Assembly (NCBI GenBank): GCA_003282445.1
Contig: QBZE01000003.1
Location: 75,455-114,773, forward strand
Origin: OCS155 cluster bacterium AG-333-G23
GTDB taxonomy: Bacteria; Actinomycetota; Acidimicrobiia; Actinomarinales; Actinomarinaceae
Direction: 5' to 3'
Length of the DNA stretch: 39,319 bases
The notes below the pieces were generated by a model. That model did not search any database, had not been told where the DNA came from, and was given only the letters and a program-made list of their open reading frames with translations. Shown in pieces: positions 24,934 to 33,472 of the stretch. A program made the translations under genes and the position numbers. Numbering within the stretch: position 1 is the stretch's first letter; the number at the start of each line of letters is the position of its first letter.

Positions 24934-26303
24934 TAAATTAATTTTTCGATATCTAACAATTCGTCTATTTCTGCTTCAGAAAGTAAGTCTTTTTCTAGCA
25001 AAACTTCTTTAATGGTTTTGTCATTAGACATAGCTTCCTTAGCCACTTCTGCTGCTGTGTCATATCCTAACTTTGGTACTAAAGCTGTAACTAAGATTGA
25101 ATTTTTTTGGATATTACCTTCTAACTTTTCAGTATTTGCTTCTAATCCTTTAATTAGCTTCTCTCCAAAAACTTTTGTACTAGTTGAAAGAATTGCAATA
25201 CTTTCTAATACGTTATGGGCCATAACTGGCAACATTGTGTTGAGTTCAAAGTTACCATTTGCAGCTGCAAAAGTTATTGCTGTATCGTTCCCTATTACTT
25301 GTGCAGATACTTGCATCATCATTTCAGGTATTACTGGATTAACTTTTCCAGGCATAATTGAAGATCCAGGTTGTAATGCTGGTATTTTTAATTCATTTAA
25401 ACCAGATATTGGGCCACTCCCCATCCATCTAATATCATTAGCAATCTTAAATAAAGAGACAGCTAGTGACTTTAGAGCCCCTGATAGCTGAACTATTTCA
25501 TCTCTTGAACCTTGTCTAGTGAAGTGGTTATCTACTTCTTCAAAGTCTGTACTTAAAGATTTCTTTATTTCTTTAGCGACGTCAGCTCCAAAACCATCTG
25601 GTGCATTTATTCCTGTACCGACAGCGGTGCCTCCAATTGCAAGTTTTCTAACATTGTCTAATGAATTATCAACATCTTGCATTCTTTCAGAAACTAATGC
25701 TGCATAACCCATAAATTCTTGACCTAAAGTAACTGGTGTTGCATCCATTAAATGAGTTCTTCCGTTCTTGTAAACTTTATCCCAATCCTTGCCCTTTTCT
25801 TCAAGTAATGACACTAGACCCTTAAGTTCAGGAATTAATCCCTCTGTTGCCTCTAAGACAGCAGCAACGTTCGTCGCAGTTGGTATTACATCATTTGAGG
25901 ACTGACTCATATTTACATGGTCATTTGGATGTACTTCACTTCCACTTTTCTCTGATGCCAAACGTGCAATTACTTCATTTGCATTCATATTTGTTGAAGT
26001 ACCTGAACCTGTTTGAAAGATGTCTAATACAAAATCATCATCATGTTTTCCATCAATTACTTCTTGAGCACTTTCTACAATTGCTGTTGTGATATCTTTT
26101 TCTAATAATTTATTTTTTTGATTCACTAGTGCACAAGCTTTTTTAATTTCAGCTAAAGATCTGATAAAAGTTCTAGAAAATTTTAAGTCTGAGATTGGAA
26201 AGTTTTCTACTGCTCGAGCTGTAGATGCTCCATATAGTGCAGATTCAGGGACTTCGAACTCCCCCATGGAATCCTTTTCAATCCTTGTATTCTTTTTATT
26301 CAA
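24933..26303 (-). CDS. fumC: Fumarate hydratase, class II
   Basis: It hydrates fumarate to malate in the TCA cycle and needs no iron-sulfur cluster, in contrast to class I fumarases. The 456-residue protein has GSGTSTNMNANEV near residue 100, the signature GSSIMPGKVNP at about residues 313-323 and RTHLMDATP in between. I take TTG at 26303, because the family N-terminus (RIEKDSMGE) starts after it and AGGGA lies upstream; starting at the later ATG would remove this motif. It starts 2 nt after the sufC stop and is probably co-transcribed with the suf genes. Confidence 0.95.
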   Translation of the reverse strand: MNKKNTRIEKDSMGEFEVPESALYGASTARAVENFPISDLKFSRTFIRSLAEIKKACALVNQKNKLLEKDITTAIVESAQEVIDGKHDDDFVLDIFQTGSGTSTNMNANEVIARLASEKSGSEVHPNDHVNMSQSSNDVIPTATNVAAVLEATEGLIPELKGLVSLLEEKGKDWDKVYKNGRTHLMDATPVTLGQEFMGYAALVSERMQDVDNSLDNVRKLAIGGTAVGTGINAPDGFGADVAKEIKKSLSTDFEEVDNHFTRQGSRDEIVQLSGALKSLAVSLFKIANDIRWMGSGPISGLNELKIPALQPGSSIMPGKVNPVIPEMMMQVSAQVIGNDTAITFAAANGNFELNTMLPVMAHNVLESIAILSTSTKVFGEKLIKGLEANTEKLEGNIQKNSILVTALVPKLGYDTAAEVAKEAMSNDKTIKEVLLEKDLLSEAEIDELLDIEKLI

Positions 26304-26305
26304 TT

Positions 26306-27001
26306 TTATTCCCTATATTGAGTGTATCCACCAGAATCGACTTCTTCAATCAATTCATTTCCACCAGACTTAACAATTTTACCATCAACAACAACATGGA
26401 CTTTATCAACATCTAAATATTTAAGTATTCGACTGTAATGAGTAACCAATACATAAGATGTTGAGCTCTCCCTTGTTTCATTAATTAAGTTTGCAACTGA
26501 TTTAATTGCATCAATATCTAACCCTGAATCAATCTCATCTAAAAGAGCAACTTTAGGATTTTTAAGTGAGAGCTGGAAAAGTTCAGATCTTTTTTTCTCT
26601 CCTCCAGATAGGTCAACATTTACTTCTCTATCTAAAAATTCTTCCATATTAAATCTTTTTGCTAATTTAATTATTTCTTCATCTGATAATTCACTATTGA
26701 TGTTTTTTGAAAACTCCATCAGTGTTACTCCATTTAGACCCACAGGGTACTGGAAAGATTGAAACACTCCAGAATCTGACCTCTCATTTTGCGGTAAAGA
26801 AGAAATATCTTCATCTCCAATAGAAATTTTTCCGCCTTGTGAGTAATCCTTATTGCCCATTACTACATGGCATAAGGTTGATTTACCTGAACCATTTGGT
26901 CCCATAATTGCATGAAGCTCACCAGGTCCTACTTCTAAATCAATACCATTTAGGATGCTTACATCCCCTATTGAAGCAGTTAAATTTTCAACTTTAAGCA
27001 T
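26306..27001 (-). CDS. sufC: SufC paralogue 2, Fe-S assembly ATPase
   Basis: The second SufC-type ATPase in the window, 231 residues from ATG at 27001 (a GTG two codons earlier is possible). It has Walker A GPNGSGKST, Q-loop FQYPVGLNG, signature LSGGEKKRSE, Walker B VALLDEIDSGLD and H-loop VTHY. It differs clearly in sequence from the copy at 1-644, for example in the Q-loop and after the signature, so the two are not a recent duplication. It follows the Rieske gene with an 8-nt overlap and shares an operon with sufB and sufD, its scaffold partners. Confidence 0.95.
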   Translation of the reverse strand: MLKVENLTASIGDVSILNGIDLEVGPGELHAIMGPNGSGKSTLCHVVMGNKDYSQGGKISIGDEDISSLPQNERSDSGVFQSFQYPVGLNGVTLMEFSKNINSELSDEEIIKLAKRFNMEEFLDREVNVDLSGGEKKRSELFQLSLKNPKVALLDEIDSGLDIDAIKSVANLINETRESSTSYVLVTHYSRILKYLDVDKVHVVVDGKIVKSGGNELIEEVDSGGYTQYRE

Positions 27002-27311
27002 CTTCACCTACTTCTAAATATAAATACTCATCATCTAGATCTGTTTTATAACTTACAACAGGCTGCGTTGCAGGAAGAGTTTTTGCTTCTCCTGTTTTTA
27101 AATCAAACTCAGCACCATGAAGTGGACACTCAACTAGACAGTCAAACACTTCTCCTTCTGAAAGTGAAGCCTCTGCATGAGAACATGTATCGTCAATTGC
27201 ATAAATTTCACCATCTACATTAAAAACGGCAATTTTCTTATCTTCAATTTCTACTAATTTTGAAGTATTTTCAGTAATTTCTGAAAGTTTTAAAACCTTA
27301 ACCTTTTCCAT
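26994..27311 (-). CDS. Rieske-type [2Fe-2S] ferredoxin
   Basis: A 105-residue soluble Rieske protein of the NirD/BphF-like group. The cluster ligands are C43-x-H45 (TCSHAEAS) and C62-x2-H65 (ECPLHG). In actinobacteria such a protein is often coded inside the suf operon, where it may supply electrons for cluster assembly; that role is inferred. It overlaps sufD at its start by 14 nt and the second sufC at its end by 8 nt. Confidence 0.92.
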   Translation of the reverse strand: MEKVKVLKLSEITENTSKLVEIEDKKIAVFNVDGEIYAIDDTCSHAEASLSEGEVFDCLVECPLHGAEFDLKTGEAKTLPATQPVVSYKTDLDDEYLYLEVGEDA

Positions 27312-28470
27312 TATTTCCTCTTTTTAAAACATTTTCATATTTTTTTTCTAAAATTCTAGAAACTTGATCATGTATAATTTCCCAGCTTTCTTCATTAATT
27401 ACTTCATTAAAAAAACCTTTTATTAATATTTTTTCAGCAGTTTCTTTCTCTATGCCTCTTGACATTACATAGTGATATAACTTTTCTTCAATTGGTCCAA
27501 CTGATGAACCATGGCTACAAATAACATCATCACAAAGAATTTCTAAATTAGGCACAGATTGTGCAGTTGCTTTTTCACTAAGAAGGATGTTTCTGTTTTG
27601 CTGATGGGAATCTGTTTTTTCTGCTCCTTCACCAATATGAATAGTTCCTGTAAAAATTGAGCTGCTTTCATCTCCTAAGACGCCCTTTGTTATCATGTTT
27701 GATGATGTATTTGTACCAAGATGGTTGACAAATACTCTGTTGTCATGAACTTGATTTTCCTCACCGAAGTAGACGCCATCTATGTTAAATCGTGAACCAT
27801 TTCCAACTAAGTCTATATCCATTCTTGATCTTGAAAACGTAGCTCCAGTACTGACTAAATGTATTGATAAATTTGCATCGTTTAAAAGCTTTCCGTATAA
27901 AGTGTTTATTAATTGAATTTCACTCTCTGTTGTAGCGCTGATAATTAACTCTAAACTTGCATTCTTGTCTAGAAATAACTCAATTATTGGATATGTGTTT
28001 CCTTTTACTGCTTCGGCAAAATTTAAAAATACTTTTCCTGAAGTATTAGTGTTTACATTTATTCCAAGATATGGGACCACTGTTTCATCAGACTGATAAT
28101 TGATTGAATAGTACTCAGAAAAATCTTTTTCAATATCTAAACGAAAACCGCCTGTTACTTTCTCAAACTGTTCAACAACAAATTTATCCAGAGGACGTTT
28201 AATTGATTCATCAACAACAGGAGAGGTAACCTCATCCAGGCCTGTCAGAGTTATACCCTCTATTACATTATTAACTGAATGACTGTGACAATTACTGTCT
28301 ACATTAAATTCTTTATTAGTAGTTAGCTTTGATTCTTTTCCTGTATCAAAATTATTAATATCAAATACATTTTTTCCAACATATTTCCAATCTTCATTTT
28401 TAACAGATATATCTTCGAAGTCGCTTGAGGATTTGTCTTCTATATTTTTTTCTATAATTTTTGTATTCAA
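27298..28470 (-). CDS. sufD: SufD, Fe-S scaffold subunit
   Basis: SufD pairs with SufB and SufC to form the SufBC2D scaffold. It has 390 residues. The N-terminal part is poorly conserved; the C-terminal beta-helix core has the SufB/SufD motifs NILLSEKATAQSVPNLEI, then CSHGSSVGPI and YYVMSRGI-like HYVMSRGI. It lies 15 nt after sufB and overlaps the Rieske gene. Confidence 0.94.
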   Translation of the reverse strand: MNTKIIEKNIEDKSSSDFEDISVKNEDWKYVGKNVFDINNFDTGKESKLTTNKEFNVDSNCHSHSVNNVIEGITLTGLDEVTSPVVDESIKRPLDKFVVEQFEKVTGGFRLDIEKDFSEYYSINYQSDETVVPYLGINVNTNTSGKVFLNFAEAVKGNTYPIIELFLDKNASLELIISATTESEIQLINTLYGKLLNDANLSIHLVSTGATFSRSRMDIDLVGNGSRFNIDGVYFGEENQVHDNRVFVNHLGTNTSSNMITKGVLGDESSSIFTGTIHIGEGAEKTDSHQQNRNILLSEKATAQSVPNLEILCDDVICSHGSSVGPIEEKLYHYVMSRGIEKETAEKILIKGFFNEVINEESWEIIHDQVSRILEKKYENVLKRGNNGKG

Positions 28471-28485
28471 TATAACCCTAAATAA

Positions 28486-29895
28486 TTAGCCTACAGCTCC
28501 GGCTTCAATCATATTAAGTTCTATCAATTGGTTAAACTCCATGGCATATTCCATCGGTAAAGTTTTAGTAAATTCTTCAACAAACCCTGCAACAATCATT
28601 GATGTTGCTTCTTCTTCGCTTAATCCTCTGCTCATGAGGTAAAATAATTGATCTTCGCCAACTTTAGAAACAGTAGCTTCATGACCAATTTCTGCAGTAG
28701 ATTCCTCAATCTCCATATATGGATACGTGTCAGAGCGAGACTCATCATCAAGTATTAAGGCATCACACCTTACAAAGCTTTTTGCAGTTTCAGCTCCATC
28801 TTCTACTCGAACTAAACCTCTATAAGCACCTCTTCCACCACCTTTTGATACTGATTTAGAAGTTATTAATGATGTTGTATCAGGTGCAAGGTGGACCATT
28901 TTTGCTCCTGTGTCTTGATGTTGTCCACTATTTGCAAAAGCAACTGATAAAACTTCTCCGTGAGCACCAGGCTCCATTAAATATACTGAAGGATATTTAA
29001 CAGTTAATGAAGAGCCAAGGTTTGCATCTATCCACTCCATTGTTGCATTTGCATAAGCTTGAGCTCTTTTAGTTACAAGATTAAAGACATCATTTGACCA
29101 ATTTTGAATTGTTGTGTACCTACATTTTCCTGATGGCTTTACGACAATCTCAACAACAGCAGAGTGTAAAGCATCAGTTGTATATACAGGCGCAGAGCAA
29201 CCTTCTATGTAATGGACTGAGGCACCTTCATCAACAAGAATTAAGGTTCTTTCGAACTGACCCATATTCTCAGCGTTGATTCTGAAGTATGCCTGTAGCG
29301 GGTCTTCAACATGAACTCCTTTTGGAACATAAATAAATGAACCACCTGACCACACAGCAGAGTTAAGAGCAGCAAATTTGTTATCTCCTGGTGGAATAAC
29401 GGTGCCAAAATATTCTTTAACTAATTCTGGGTATTCTTTTACCGCAGTGTCCATATCACAAAAAAGAACTCCTAACTTCTCTAAATCTTCCCTATTTTTG
29501 TGATACACTACTTCACTTTCATATTGTGCTGTTACTCCAGCTAAATAGGTTCTCTCAGCTTCTGGTATTCCTAACTTTTCATAAGTTTGTTTAATTTCCT
29601 CTGGAACTTCATCCCATGAATCAGCCTGATTTTCAGTTGGCTTAATATAGTAATAAATATCATCGAAATCTAATGAGGCCAACTTTTCTTTAGCTACCCA
29701 TTCAGGCATTGGCTTATCAAGGAATCTTTTATATGCTTTAAGCCTGAAATCGAGCATCCATTCGGGTTCTTCTTTTATTTCAGACATTCTTCTGATTATG
29801 TCTTCATTCAACCCTTTTTCTGGTTTGAAGACATTTTTTTCAGGGTCAGACCACCCAAGTGAATATTTACCAATATCGATATTAACGTCAGCCAT
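28486..29895 (-). CDS. sufB: SufB, Fe-S scaffold subunit
   Basis: SufB is the main scaffold on which the nascent cluster forms. At 469 residues it is full length. The motifs [37 protein letters not shown] and [12 protein letters not shown] are all present in the usual order. It is the first gene of the sufB-sufD-Rieske-sufC-fumC-rpiB run. No SufR-type regulator gene is adjacent. ATG at 29895 has no SD; a -10-like TACAAT 6 nt upstream suggests a leaderless mRNA. Confidence 0.97.
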   Translation of the reverse strand: MADVNIDIGKYSLGWSDPEKNVFKPEKGLNEDIIRRMSEIKEEPEWMLDFRLKAYKRFLDKPMPEWVAKEKLASLDFDDIYYYIKPTENQADSWDEVPEEIKQTYEKLGIPEAERTYLAGVTAQYESEVVYHKNREDLEKLGVLFCDMDTAVKEYPELVKEYFGTVIPPGDNKFAALNSAVWSGGSFIYVPKGVHVEDPLQAYFRINAENMGQFERTLILVDEGASVHYIEGCSAPVYTTDALHSAVVEIVVKPSGKCRYTTIQNWSNDVFNLVTKRAQAYANATMEWIDANLGSSLTVKYPSVYLMEPGAHGEVLSVAFANSGQHQDTGAKMVHLAPDTTSLITSKSVSKGGGRGAYRGLVRVEDGAETAKSFVRCDALILDDESRSDTYPYMEIEESTAEIGHEATVSKVGEDQLFYLMSRGLSEEEATSMIVAGFVEEFTKTLPMEYAMEFNQLIELNMIEAGAVG

Positions 29896-29901
29896 ACTCT
29901 T

Positions 29902-29907
29902 ATTGTA
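29902..29907 (-). promoter_or_regulatory. -10 element of the sufB operon
   Basis: TACAAT on the minus strand ends 6 nt before the sufB ATG. A direct repeat AGTTC(T/A) on the plus strand at about 29908-29922 overlaps the spacer and could be a regulator site, but this is weak. Transcription would start at or beside the ATG. Confidence 0.45.
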
Positions 29908-29959
29908 GTTCTAATCCAGTTCAATAATAAGTACTATCTAACTAGATTTTTTAACAAAT

Positions 29960-29965
29960 TAAAAT
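29960..29965 (+). promoter_or_regulatory. -10 element of the Rossmann-like/methyltransferase pair
   Basis: TAAAAT lies 6 nt upstream of the ATG at 29972 with no SD, again the leaderless spacing. The -35 position is weak. This promoter diverges from that of sufB within a 76-bp gap. Confidence 0.35.
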
Positions 29966-29971
29966 AAATAT

Positions 29972-30400
29972 ATGCCAGTTATATGTGTAAACCCAACAAA
30001 TGAAATTGAAGCTGAAATTATTAACAAGCTAAGCCTGCAAAACCAAGATTTAAGACTTTTTGTCTCAAACAAAAATGATGAAAACTATATTAACAAATTA
30101 AAGGGTAAAAAAGCAGTTGGTGACGTTACTGATGATACCCATATATCTACTGCATGCAGAGGCGCTTTTTGTGGGGTCTTCTTTGAAAATAACGAAAGAG
30201 ATATATTTATAAATGCAATCAATGAGAGTGGTTTAAAAAGAATAATTTGGGTTTCTGAAAATGATACGAATAAAAATATTTTGGAATTAGATAATCTTAT
30301 CTATTTAAAACATAAAGATTACAAAGGCGTAGAAGAAAAAATATTAGATTTAGAAAGTCAAGAAACCGTTGAGTATGGTTTGATAGACTTAGATACATAA
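29972..30400 (+). CDS. Short NAD(P)-binding-like (NmrA/atypical SDR) protein
   Basis: A 142-residue protein with the character of the N-terminal Rossmann half of atypical short-chain dehydrogenases: a beta-alpha start, then RLFVSNKNDE, GDVTDDTHISTACRGA (the usual distal acidic motif) and KRIIWVSEND. The nucleotide-binding glycine motif is replaced by CVNPTNE, so cofactor binding is doubtful. It is about half the length of full family members. One nucleotide separates it from the DNA methyltransferase gene, so the two are co-transcribed. The function is unknown. Confidence 0.55.
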   Translation: MPVICVNPTNEIEAEIINKLSLQNQDLRLFVSNKNDENYINKLKGKKAVGDVTDDTHISTACRGAFCGVFFENNERDIFINAINESGLKRIIWVSENDTNKNILELDNLIYLKHKDYKGVEEKILDLESQETVEYGLIDLDT

Positions 30401-30401
30401 T

Positions 30402-31238
30402 ATGGTCAAAAAATCAGTATTTAAAGAAGGCTCGGGATCAAGAAAGGGTTTTGTATCTGAGTTTCAAGATGAACTAGTACCAAAAGATACTTCAAGTAAC
30501 AATATTTCTAAAGTAAAAAATAAATTAATCAATAAAAGTTCAGAAAATATGGAAGAACTATTAGATAATTGTGTATCTTTAACAATTACCTCTCCCCCTT
30601 ACAATATTGGAAAGTTGAGTGACGTCGAAATGAGTGATGAAGAGTATTGGGCGATGGTTGAAAACTGTTTTAGAGAAGTATATAGAGTTACAGAATCAGG
30701 AGGCAGGCTTGTCGTTAATGTAGCAAATCTTGGAAGGAAGCCATATATTCCATTTTCTAATAAATATACAAACCTTTTAACAAATCTTGGATTCATAATG
30801 AGAGGTGAGATAATCTGGCAAAAATCAAAAGGAGCAAATGCAAACTTTGCATGGGGAAGCTGGCTTTCAGCCTCTAACCCGGTGATTAGAGATGTCCATG
30901 AATATTTATTAGTTTTTTCTAAAGAATCAATGAGCAAAAATAATAAAGGCAAGTCAACTATTGAAAAAGAAGAGTTTATGGATTCAACCCTCTCAATCTG
31001 GAATATACCTCCAGCAAGAGCAAAAAAAATTGGACATCCTGCGCCATACCCTACAGAACTTGTAGAAAGGTTTATAAAACTATATACATATGAAAATGAA
31101 CTTATTCTTGATCCATTCATGGGAAGTGGAACAACAGCTCTAGGAGCTCTTAACTTAAAAAGAAATTATATAGGTTATGAAATCAATAAAGATTACATTG
31201 AATTAGCTAATAAAAGAATTCAAGAAGAAGCTAACTAA
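30402..31238 (+). CDS. DNA methyltransferase, beta class, orphan
   Basis: A 278-residue N4-cytosine or N6-adenine DNA methyltransferase. Catalytic motif IV is TSPPYNIG at about residues 63-70 and the AdoMet motif DPFMGSGTT lies near residue 238, the order of the beta class. SPPY is more common in N4-cytosine enzymes but does not settle the base. A second AdoMet-site part is NYIGYEIN. No restriction endonuclease is adjacent, so it is probably a solitary methyltransferase with a regulatory or cell-cycle role, as CcrM-type enzymes have. It ends 10 nt from the convergent menG-like gene. Confidence 0.9.
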   Translation: MVKKSVFKEGSGSRKGFVSEFQDELVPKDTSSNNISKVKNKLINKSSENMEELLDNCVSLTITSPPYNIGKLSDVEMSDEEYWAMVENCFREVYRVTESGGRLVVNVANLGRKPYIPFSNKYTNLLTNLGFIMRGEIIWQKSKGANANFAWGSWLSASNPVIRDVHEYLLVFSKESMSKNNKGKSTIEKEEFMDSTLSIWNIPPARAKKIGHPAPYPTELVERFIKLYTYENELILDPFMGSGTTALGALNLKRNYIGYEINKDYIELANKRIQEEAN

Positions 31239-31247
31239 AAAACTTTC

Positions 31248-31874
31248 TTAGTTGTTTTCCAATACAGCAAGATATACAAAACCAAATATTCCCATTCTTT
31301 CTAGTGTAAAGCTAGTGAAGTTAGTTTTTTTAAGAAAGATTTCAGGGGCTTCGAACTTATCTAAAGATGTATAAAGAAATCTATATTCCTTAAATTTAAG
31401 TGTCACAATACCAATGAAATGTAAGGTAATAAATGTACCTAACATATGGAGCATTTTGGTAAATCTGTTTAATGGTCTTGTCATATCAAGTAATACAAAA
31501 TTACCACCATCTTTAAGAACTCTTCTTATTTCTTCAAAAGCCCTATCTACATCAGAGATATTCCTCCAAACAAAAGCACAGTAGACACTGTCAAAGGTTT
31601 TATTTTCAAAAGGTAGAGCCTCTGCAGATCCAATAATCTTGTTGGAAAAATTATTTAGAGACAACATTTTTTCATCAGGATCTAATGCAGTTACTTCATA
31701 GTCAACAAGTTGTTTCTCAGCTGCACCAGTACCGCTCCCAAGGTCAAGAACTTTTGTACCAGCTAATTTTTTTGAAGCTTTTTCTCTCCAAGACTTATCA
31801 AATCCAAGTGTGAGAAGAGAATTTATACCATCATAAAATTTGTATATTTTAGAAAAATTAGCAGATTTAGACAA
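31248..31874 (-). CDS. menG: Demethylmenaquinone methyltransferase (UbiE/MenG-like)
   Basis: An AdoMet-dependent methyltransferase that would carry out the last step of menaquinone synthesis. It has 208 residues, slightly short. KIYKFYDGINSLLTLGFDKSWR at the N-terminus is the UbiE signature region (quoted in part), VLDLGSGTG is the AdoMet loop, and DSVYCAFVWRNISD corresponds to the family motif with RN and D. It follows the prenyltransferase fusion after 1 nt, which supports the quinone assignment. Confidence 0.85.
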   Translation of the reverse strand: MSKSANFSKIYKFYDGINSLLTLGFDKSWREKASKKLAGTKVLDLGSGTGAAEKQLVDYEVTALDPDEKMLSLNNFSNKIIGSAEALPFENKTFDSVYCAFVWRNISDVDRAFEEIRRVLKDGGNFVLLDMTRPLNRFTKMLHMLGTFITLHFIGIVTLKFKEYRFLYTSLDKFEAPEIFLKKTNFTSFTLERMGIFGFVYLAVLENN

Positions 31875-31875
31875 T

Positions 31876-33393
31876 CTAAAGTATGTAGGCTACCGAAAGT
31901 AATATTCCTGTTAAGAAATGAATTCCTATGGTAGAAACATTTACTAATAAGAGTTCATAGGGAACTTTTTGTCTGTCAGCATCTGGATTATTCCATTTGA
32001 TCATCCACTCATCAGCCATTTTGAAGGCTTTCCATACAAGAATGACTGGTAGCAGAGCAATAAATGCATAGACTGTTCCATAATCAGTGAAGAAACTAAT
32101 TACACCAATTACACCTACTGAAATAAAAGCCTCAATCATAAATTGTTTGTACAGTGATAATGGTTTTTCAAGTCTCATCCAACCATCTTCAACAGCAGTC
32201 CTTACTACCCAAGTGTTCTTTCCTACTGCAGCATCCGACGGTGCGTCTTGGAACTGATTAATCCAAACAATCAACATAACTAATATTCCAATTGGTACTG
32301 AAGCTATTAGAGCTTCTACCCAATTCCAAGATGACAAATTATTATTGTGTAATGGTGAAGTCAAAGCATAGTGAGCTCCCATAACCATAACTGGTCCAAA
32401 CCCTAAAGCGATGGCTATTTCTCCTAATCCTTTATACCCAAGCCTTATTGGATCTCCTGTATATCCAAGTGCAAGAAAAGTGCCAATAATACCTGTCCAA
32501 AGAATTGGAGTATTTCCAAAGAACTCACCACTAATTTGTTGATTTATATATAACCCTATAGCAACTGTTCCAAAAATACTTACCAAAGCTGTAAGTAAAA
32601 CCTGACCAGGTGTCATTAGTCCAACTTGTATTACTCTACTTCCACCGTTAAAAGGACTTGCAACTTTATTTATCTCATCTGCATTAGAAGTATGATCGAA
32701 ATAATCATTTGATGAATTAGTAGCTATTTGAGCTAAAGATGCACCAAGAAGAACTAGCCAAAACATATTCCATGACCATTCACTTATTAAGTTACTTGAT
32801 TTCAAATCATTCCATGCAACTGCAGATCCAATAAAGATTGGAGCAAAAGTAGCAGTTAAAAAAGGTGCTCGAATGGTTCTTAACCACAGACCTACTCTTT
32901 TTAAAGCCATTCTGAAGGCAAACTTTAATGCTGAGGTTTTATTGGCAGGAAAAGTTTTCCATTCAAATTTTTCTTCCTGATAAAAATCTACATATTTTAT
33001 TGTCGTTGGCTTTACTCTGTAATAACCGACAACATCGTTCTTGATTAAAAAATCATCATCCATGAATTCTTTAAACGCATCTGTTGTTTCGAGAACTAAT
33101 TTGTAAGCTTTCTTTTTTTCATCTTCATCTTTAATTTTGTAAGCTTCGCCGTCGATCTGTAAGCCTCGAATTCCTTCTTGTCCTTTAGGCCAAATAACGG
33201 CATGGACTCTTGGGTTTAATCTAATTTGTTCTGCTTTTCTTGTTGGATTAAAAGTAAAGAAAATTAAATCATCTCCATCGCGGTTGAAGAAAACAGAAGC
33301 GCCTGAAGAATTTCCACCAACACTTGTAGCTATAAACATTCTGTCAGCTTCATCTAAAACATCTTGAATTTTGTCATCTAATACATCATTCAT
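31876..33393 (-). CDS. Flavin split-barrel / UbiA prenyltransferase fusion (MenA-like)
   Basis: A 505-residue two-domain protein. Residues about 1-155 form a pyridoxamine-phosphate-oxidase-like FMN or F420 split barrel (FIATSVGGNSSGASVFF, NPTRKAEQIRLNPRVHAVI). Residues about 185-505 are a polytopic UbiA-family prenyltransferase; the first Asp-rich motif is NDYFDHTSNAD near residue 230 and the second is DAPSDAAVGKN near 380. Next to menG, the UbiA part is probably 1,4-dihydroxy-2-naphthoate prenyltransferase (MenA). The fused flavin domain is unusual. The frame is continuous with no stop or shift, so the fusion is not an artefact visible in the sequence. Confidence 0.85.
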   Translation of the reverse strand: MNDVLDDKIQDVLDEADRMFIATSVGGNSSGASVFFNRDGDDLIFFTFNPTRKAEQIRLNPRVHAVIWPKGQEGIRGLQIDGEAYKIKDEDEKKKAYKLVLETTDAFKEFMDDDFLIKNDVVGYYRVKPTTIKYVDFYQEEKFEWKTFPANKTSALKFAFRMALKRVGLWLRTIRAPFLTATFAPIFIGSAVAWNDLKSSNLISEWSWNMFWLVLLGASLAQIATNSSNDYFDHTSNADEINKVASPFNGGSRVIQVGLMTPGQVLLTALVSIFGTVAIGLYINQQISGEFFGNTPILWTGIIGTFLALGYTGDPIRLGYKGLGEIAIALGFGPVMVMGAHYALTSPLHNNNLSSWNWVEALIASVPIGILVMLIVWINQFQDAPSDAAVGKNTWVVRTAVEDGWMRLEKPLSLYKQFMIEAFISVGVIGVISFFTDYGTVYAFIALLPVILVWKAFKMADEWMIKWNNPDADRQKVPYELLLVNVSTIGIHFLTGILLSVAYIL

Positions 33394-33458
33394 AAACTTA
33401 ACAATAATACGCTTGTGAAATAATGCACAAAGTCTTTACTGTTTCTTTTCTTTTGATT

Positions 33459-33464
33459 TATCAT
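33459..33464 (+). promoter_or_regulatory. -10 element of the ABC exporter operon
   Basis: TATCAT at 33459-33464 lies 8 nt before the ATG at 33473, with no SD. The -35 region (TTACTG at 33436-33441, spacer 17) is weak. Another likely -10, TATTAT at 33404-33409 on the minus strand, serves the divergent prenyltransferase fusion gene. Confidence 0.4.
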
Positions 33465-33472
33465 TAAAAAGT

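Noticed and set aside
31233-31253. Inverted repeat AACTAA / TTAGTT between the convergent methyltransferase and menG genes
   Set aside because: The stem is only six A/T-rich pairs with a 9-nt loop and a poor T-run, so it is too weak to call a terminator.
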